From Flavobacteriaceae bacterium (lineage in GTDB: Bacteria; Bacteroidota; Bacteroidia; Flavobacteriales; Weeksellaceae): 64,000 nt of DNA. Position 1 is the stretch's first letter. Every line of letters starts with the position of its first letter. The stretch lies in the NCBI GenBank assembly GCA_030538275.1, contig JAUNUH010000010.1:62001-126000 (forward strand), written 5' to 3'. Under the pieces are notes generated by a model. It had not been told where the DNA came from, searched no databases, and was given only the letters and a program-made list of their open reading frames with translations. Below are positions 60,462-64,000 of the stretch, piece by piece. The translations under genes were made by a program, and so were the position numbers.

Positions 60462-62180
60462 TTAAAAAATCAACCATTTCAAACCTACAAATGCCGTCCA
60501 TGGATTATCTGGTTTTCCTTCGATATTTCCGTTTACCAAGGGGCTGTTATAGAAATCGCCCAGGCCCATATACGCCGCATGACCTTCTATGGAGAGAAAT
60601 GCGCCTAAATCATAGGCCAATTTTCCGTTTACCTCCCAACCTACGAAATTTCCGCCGCGCGACGGCTGAACATTTGACATGGCCATCGCGGCGCCGATTT
60701 TGGAATGGAATTTATTTGGAATAATATCATAACCTATATTCAGTGTTCCACCAGTCAATCCGTATCCCATATTCGAAAGATCGGCAACTGCACCTACATA
60801 GCGGTTCACCACATTTCCATGCGGAAAAACCAAATAACTTCCTGTTCCAATCATCAATCCTACAGGGCTTCCCCAAGTGTTTCCAGTGATTACACCCGTA
60901 TATTTCCCATCATCGATTCCGTCTTCATTGGCTGAGCTGAAAAGTACGTCTAGCGTAATGGCATCGTTGGGCGTTTGTCCGTATCGGTAGCCCGCACGAA
61001 TATTGGCTGCAATACCGGCAATATCCACTGTTTTTTCATAACCCGAACCCGCATCTTGACGGATATTTCCCAAGTTGGCATTCACAAAACCAGACATAAA
61101 ATATCGTCCATTATAAAAATGCTCATTTTTACTGAAAAAACCACCTAGCCATACTACACTGGCTTCATACGGATCATCGCCCAACGGGAAATTGTATGCA
61201 CCGTTGTATTCTGTGAGCAAGCTGTGCGGACCTTGTCCTAAAATACTCACACCGCCTTTTCCGTTGGAACGGTCGGTGAGGTAATATACAGAACCACCTA
61301 AATTCCAGTCTTTTGTAATATTGAATTGCGAAGTGAGTTCATAAAGCGTTACGTCATCAACAAAACGAACATTGTTCTCATAGAGTTTGTAATATCCACC
61401 TTTGGCTTTGTAGGTATCTGCATCTTTGCGCAAACTGATTCCGGCACCACTTGTACCCCAATACATCAGTCGGTAGCCGCTTTGCAACATATTGTCGAGC
61501 AATGTACGATAGGTGTCATGCGGTGTGTCATACAATCGCTGCAAACCTACATTTACAGCCCAACCCGGTGCGGGTTTGTATTCCACGGCCACGTTTTGGG
61601 TTTGAATATTCACATTGCTCCCCGAAAGTCCGCCCCCAGTGTGTCCGCCTGTTCCATAGGCCGTGTCACCAAAAGTCCAGTCGATGAGGAAAGCAGCGCG
61701 AATGGTTGCCTTACCATCAAACATAGCAGGCGAATAAACAAAAAACGGAAGTGTACGCTGCTCAAAATAGTAGGCTTTGTTTTCTGAATCACTAATAGTC
61801 GTGTTTCTACCATAGAGTCGGCCGACAATTTGCCCTTTCAGTAGTTCGTTTTCTGCGGCAATATTCGTGGCAACGCCTTGCGTATAGGAATAGACAAAAA
61901 CCTGTAATTCTTTATTGGCTTTTACTGGAATCACCTCATCAAAAGGTGTGTCTGTAATATAGGTTTCTTTAGGTTTTTGTTCAGGAATTGCGGTTTCCCA
62001 TGGATTGTGGGGTAGCATTTGAATTAAAGTGACTCTTTCCTCAGGAATTAAGCCTAGAGCAACACTATCGCTTGCGTGAAGTTGTGGCTGAACTTGATCG
62101 TCATCCTGTGGATTTTGCTGTGCTAGGATTCCTTGCGAAAGGAATACACCCAGCGATAAAAAGAAAAAAATCTTTTTCAT
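60462..62180 (-). CDS. Outer-membrane beta-barrel protein
   Basis: The 572-residue protein has a signal peptide (to LAQ, residue 21). An N-terminal hydrophilic segment with Pro/Gln is followed by a barrel of alternating aromatic/Gly strands (for example ATIRAAFLIDWTFGDTAYGT, YLTDRSNGKGGVSILGQGPH) up to a C-terminal Trp-Leu-Ile-Phe end, typical of outer-membrane proteins. The family was not recognised; a porin or alginate-export-like channel for the cluster's substrate is a guess. It is preceded by a lipoprotein gene and followed by the hydrolase. Confidence 0.72.
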   Translation of the reverse strand: MKKIFFFLSLGVFLSQGILAQQNPQDDDQVQPQLHASDSVALGLIPEERVTLIQMLPHNPWETAIPEQKPKETYITDTPFDEVIPVKANKELQVFVYSYTQGVATNIAAENELLKGQIVGRLYGRNTTISDSENKAYYFEQRTLPFFVYSPAMFDGKATIRAAFLIDWTFGDTAYGTGGHTGGGLSGSNVNIQTQNVAVEYKPAPGWAVNVGLQRLYDTPHDTYRTLLDNMLQSGYRLMYWGTSGAGISLRKDADTYKAKGGYYKLYENNVRFVDDVTLYELTSQFNITKDWNLGGSVYYLTDRSNGKGGVSILGQGPHSLLTEYNGAYNFPLGDDPYEASVVWLGGFFSKNEHFYNGRYFMSGFVNANLGNIRQDAGSGYEKTVDIAGIAANIRAGYRYGQTPNDAITLDVLFSSANEDGIDDGKYTGVITGNTWGSPVGLMIGTGSYLVFPHGNVVNRYVGAVADLSNMGYGLTGGTLNIGYDIIPNKFHSKIGAAMAMSNVQPSRGGNFVGWEVNGKLAYDLGAFLSIEGHAAYMGLGDFYNSPLVNGNIEGKPDNPWTAFVGLKWLIF

Positions 62181-62242
62181 GCGGAAGAAATTTTATTAAA
62201 ATGGAAATCCGAAACGGATAGTTTTTTCAAAAGAAAAGAAAC

Positions 62243-62262
62243 CGGGCCTTCAAACGACCCGG
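62243..62262 (-). terminator. Weak terminator after the 62.3-kb lipoprotein gene
   Basis: Arms CCGGG (62243-62247) and CCCGG (62258-62262) form a short GC-rich hairpin, followed on the minus strand by a T-rich stretch. Confidence 0.5.
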
Positions 62263-62277
62263 CAACTGTTTTGCATC

Positions 62278-62775
62278 TTAATTTATTCGGTTATAAATCT
62301 GAATATTTGCATCGCCGAACGCACCGTTGGCTGTGCTTCCAAATCCACCTGAAGGTGTTGGAGCGGCAAAGCCTAAATCTGGTGAAGTTTGCACCACTTC
62401 ATAGCTCATACGGGTATCATTTTGGGTAATTTGATAAATTCCTGTAGAAGTTAATGAAGTAGGCGAACTTTGTTCCAACACAATATTTCGAATGCCATTG
62501 GCTCCGGTAGAGGTTACATAGGTTCCTTCCAATGTTGTGGTAGATCCGTCTGAATTGCGGCTCAGCACCGTGTAGGTCTGGTTGTTTCTGAATTCAACCT
62601 CGATTGAACTGATTAATCCTCCGAAAATTGGTGCAGGTACTGGAGATTCCCATTTACCTACAATAATATCATAATCCGGAACTGTAGTTGGTCCATTATC
62701 GTCGGAACTGCTGCAGCTCATTGTCAACATGGCAAAAGACATTGCCATCATCATTGCTAAAAACTTAATTTTCAT
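62278..62775 (-). CDS. Lipocalin-like lipoprotein
   Basis: The 165 residues start with a lipoprotein signal (MLTMSC, Cys21) and a Ser/Asp linker. A beta-rich domain follows (about 35-165) that begins DIIVGKWESPVPAP, the G-x-W pattern of lipocalin-like DUF4923/DUF5004-type lipoproteins, with EVEFRNNQTYTVLSRNSDGS. It sits between the acyl-CoA synthetase and the outer-membrane protein, 102 nt from the latter gene. It may bind a hydrophobic ligand; not proved. Confidence 0.7.
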   Translation of the reverse strand: MKIKFLAMMMAMSFAMLTMSCSSSDDNGPTTVPDYDIIVGKWESPVPAPIFGGLISSIEVEFRNNQTYTVLSRNSDGSTTTLEGTYVTSTGANGIRNIVLEQSSPTSLTSTGIYQITQNDTRMSYEVVQTSPDLGFAAPTPSGGFGSTANGAFGDANIQIYNRIN

Positions 62776-62798
62776 ACTTTTGATTTTTAAATTAATAA

Positions 62799-64000
62799 TT
62801 ATGTTAAATTGATTTCTTTTAATATTTTTCTGTTAATTTTTCCGGCGTCGTTTTTGGGAAAATCATCAACAAATTCAATGTATTTCGGCACTTTGAATTT
62901 CGCCAGTCGGTTTTTCAAAAATTCCATGATATCATTATGTGTAATATTGGGAGAATTGTCTTTTAGCTGAACATAAGCCTTACCCACTTCGCCCCATTTT
63001 TCATCGGGAACCGACACGACCACACACATTTGTACATCTTCTAACAACATCACCACTTTTTCTATTTCAGACGGATAAATATTTTCGGCTCCGCTGATAA
63101 ACATATTTTTAATCCGGTCAACTACATAAATATAGTCATTTTCATTTTTAATCACTACATCTCCGGTTTTGAACCATTTTCCGCTGGCGTCAAAGGCGCT
63201 TTGTGTGGCTTCGTCATTGTTCCAGTAGCCTGGCGTAACCACTGGAGCTTTGATCCACAATTCGCCGGGTTCATTGGGTTTTGCTTCATTTCCGTCTTCT
63301 GTCACAATACGTGTGTGAATGTAAAAATTACTTCGCCCAATCGATCCTTTGTATTTTATGGCGTCGTCTTGATGCAAGGATGTAAGATTTGGGCCCACTT
63401 CCGTCATTCCGTATCCTTGACGAATCGCTACTCCCAATGCGGCATAAGTTTCAATTAAAGGAATCGGCATCGCTTCTCCGCCAACAATAATGTATTTGAG
63501 TGATTCAAATTTTTGTTTGTTGAAGTTCGGCTCGTTGGCCATCATATTCAACATGGTAGGAACACCCATAAAAACGGATGTTTTTTCGGAATAAATAAGT
63601 TCGTTCACCGCATGGGAATCAAATTTTTTAACCAAACAAACATAGCCGCCATGATGCAAAACAGGATTCACCAACACGTTCCATCCACCGGTATGGAAAG
63701 GGGGCATCACATTCACTGTATTCGTTTCTGTATTGATAACCAATGAAATAGATGTGTTTATACTGTTCCAAAAAAGCATTTTGTAAGAATATTTTACCCC
63801 TTTAGGAAAACCGGTAGTTCCCGATGTATATAAAAGGAAAATACAATCACTTTCTCTGGCCGTAAAGGATTCAAACATCGAAATTTCATTTTGATTCCAG
63901 CGTTTGGTAATTTCATTTAAATCAAAGGTAACGCCTTTGGTCTTGACTGGAATGAGATGAGAAAATTTTTCTTCATAAAAAATAACCGAAGGCGCTGCAT
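62799..64000 (-). CDS. Acyl-CoA synthetase / AMP-binding enzyme (5' end outside window)
   Basis: The frame runs from 62799 to the right edge, giving about 400 residues of an ANL-superfamily enzyme; an internal Met at 63878 is not the true start, since conserved sequence continues upstream (SVIFYEEKFSHLIPVKTKGV). The motifs are FLLYTSGTTGFPKGVKYSYK (P-loop), GYGMTEVGPN, WFKTGDVVIKNENDYIYVVD (hinge Asp) and the catalytic Lys in PKNDAGKINRK. It makes acyl-CoA from a carboxylic acid, ATP and CoA. It is first in the leftward cluster with the lipoprotein, outer-membrane protein and hydrolase. Confidence 0.9.
   Translation of the reverse strand, partial: AAPSVIFYEEKFSHLIPVKTKGVTFDLNEITKRWNQNEISMFESFTARESDCIFLLYTSGTTGFPKGVKYSYKMLFWNSINTSISLVINTETNTVNVMPPFHTGGWNVLVNPVLHHGGYVCLVKKFDSHAVNELIYSEKTSVFMGVPTMLNMMANEPNFNKQKFESLKYIIVGGEAMPIPLIETYAALGVAIRQGYGMTEVGPNLTSLHQDDAIKYKGSIGRSNFYIHTRIVTEDGNEAKPNEPGELWIKAPVVTPGYWNNDEATQSAFDASGKWFKTGDVVIKNENDYIYVVDRIKNMFISGAENIYPSEIEKVVMLLEDVQMCVVVSVPDEKWGEVGKAYVQLKDNSPNITHNDIMEFLKNRLAKFKVPKYIEFVDDFPKNDAGKINRKILKEINLT

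Noticed and set aside
1..64000. CRISPR array, rRNA operon, prophage or replication origin
   Set aside because: No regularly spaced direct repeats, no rRNA sequence, no phage structural genes and no dnaA-box cluster were seen.

Overview
The window comes from a member of the Bacteroidota, almost certainly the class Flavobacteriia. The evidence is an AT-rich chromosome, two proteins with type IX secretion (T9SS) C-terminal sorting domains, the T9SS regulator PorX, the gliding-associated ATPase GldA, an LpxC/FabZ fusion protein, family-typical lipoproteins (DUF3124, DUF4920) and promoters of the Bacteroidota type (TTG at -33, TAnnTTTG at -7). No species can be assigned from sequence alone.

Layout. 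1-4.3 kb: end of a polysaccharide-export locus (flippase, FemAB/GNAT-like protein, polysaccharide deacetylase) and radC. 4.4-7.4 kb: pnuC, a GH3-family adenylating enzyme and an M23 peptidase. 7.4-9.9 kb: a TonB energising operon (ExbB, a small membrane protein, two ExbD), then tRNA-Ser. 10-16 kb: asparaginase, BON-LysM protein, ECF sigma factor, RluA-type pseudouridine synthase and a T9SS cargo protein. 16-21.4 kb: a lipid A operon, HD phosphohydrolase - lpxD - lpxC/fabZ - lpxA - efp. 21.4-22.96 kb: porX.

22.96-32.6 kb is an accessory island between porX and ahcY. It holds a decayed XRE regulator, a TetR regulator, a thioredoxin-like protein, an array of effector and immunity genes, and an IS110 remnant. 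Two full-length effectors carry apparent peptidoglycan-hydrolase domains: a Cys/His peptidase/amidase type and a SleB/lysozyme-like type. Each is followed at once by a lipoprotein or membrane-anchored candidate immunity gene. Three further immunity genes are each preceded by a short, start-less effector tail that resembles the end of a full-length effector. Remnants of a conserved upstream gene and a terminator hairpin lie in front of both effector starts. This is the most interesting part of the window: a recombining polymorphic toxin locus whose effectors probably act on the cell wall of competing cells.

32.6-39.4 kb: ahcY, a phosphopantetheinyl transferase, a YggS-like PLP protein, a T9SS cargo protein, tsaE and alanine dehydrogenase. 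39.7-42.3 kb: feoA-feoB with a small Cys-rich partner. 42.4-47.4 kb: three lipoproteins (one a c-type cytochrome), a NamZ-like muramidase, a LolE-type permease and a TIGR02757 protein. 47.4-50.1 kb: gldA-glgX. 51-56 kb: tRNA-Leu, a DUF3127 protein, two outer-membrane/OmpA proteins and aat. 56-58.9 kb: purN, a lipoprotein and hemF. 59-64 kb: a leftward cluster of an acyl-CoA synthetase (runs off the edge), a lipoprotein, an outer-membrane protein and an alpha/beta hydrolase, perhaps for lipid or hydrophobic-compound use, followed by a solo zinc-ribbon/HTH protein.

Five GC-rich, strongly palindromic intergenic elements (about 16.0, 23.0, 32.5, 39.6 and 57.7 kb) stand out from the AT-rich background. 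Two of them border the accessory island.
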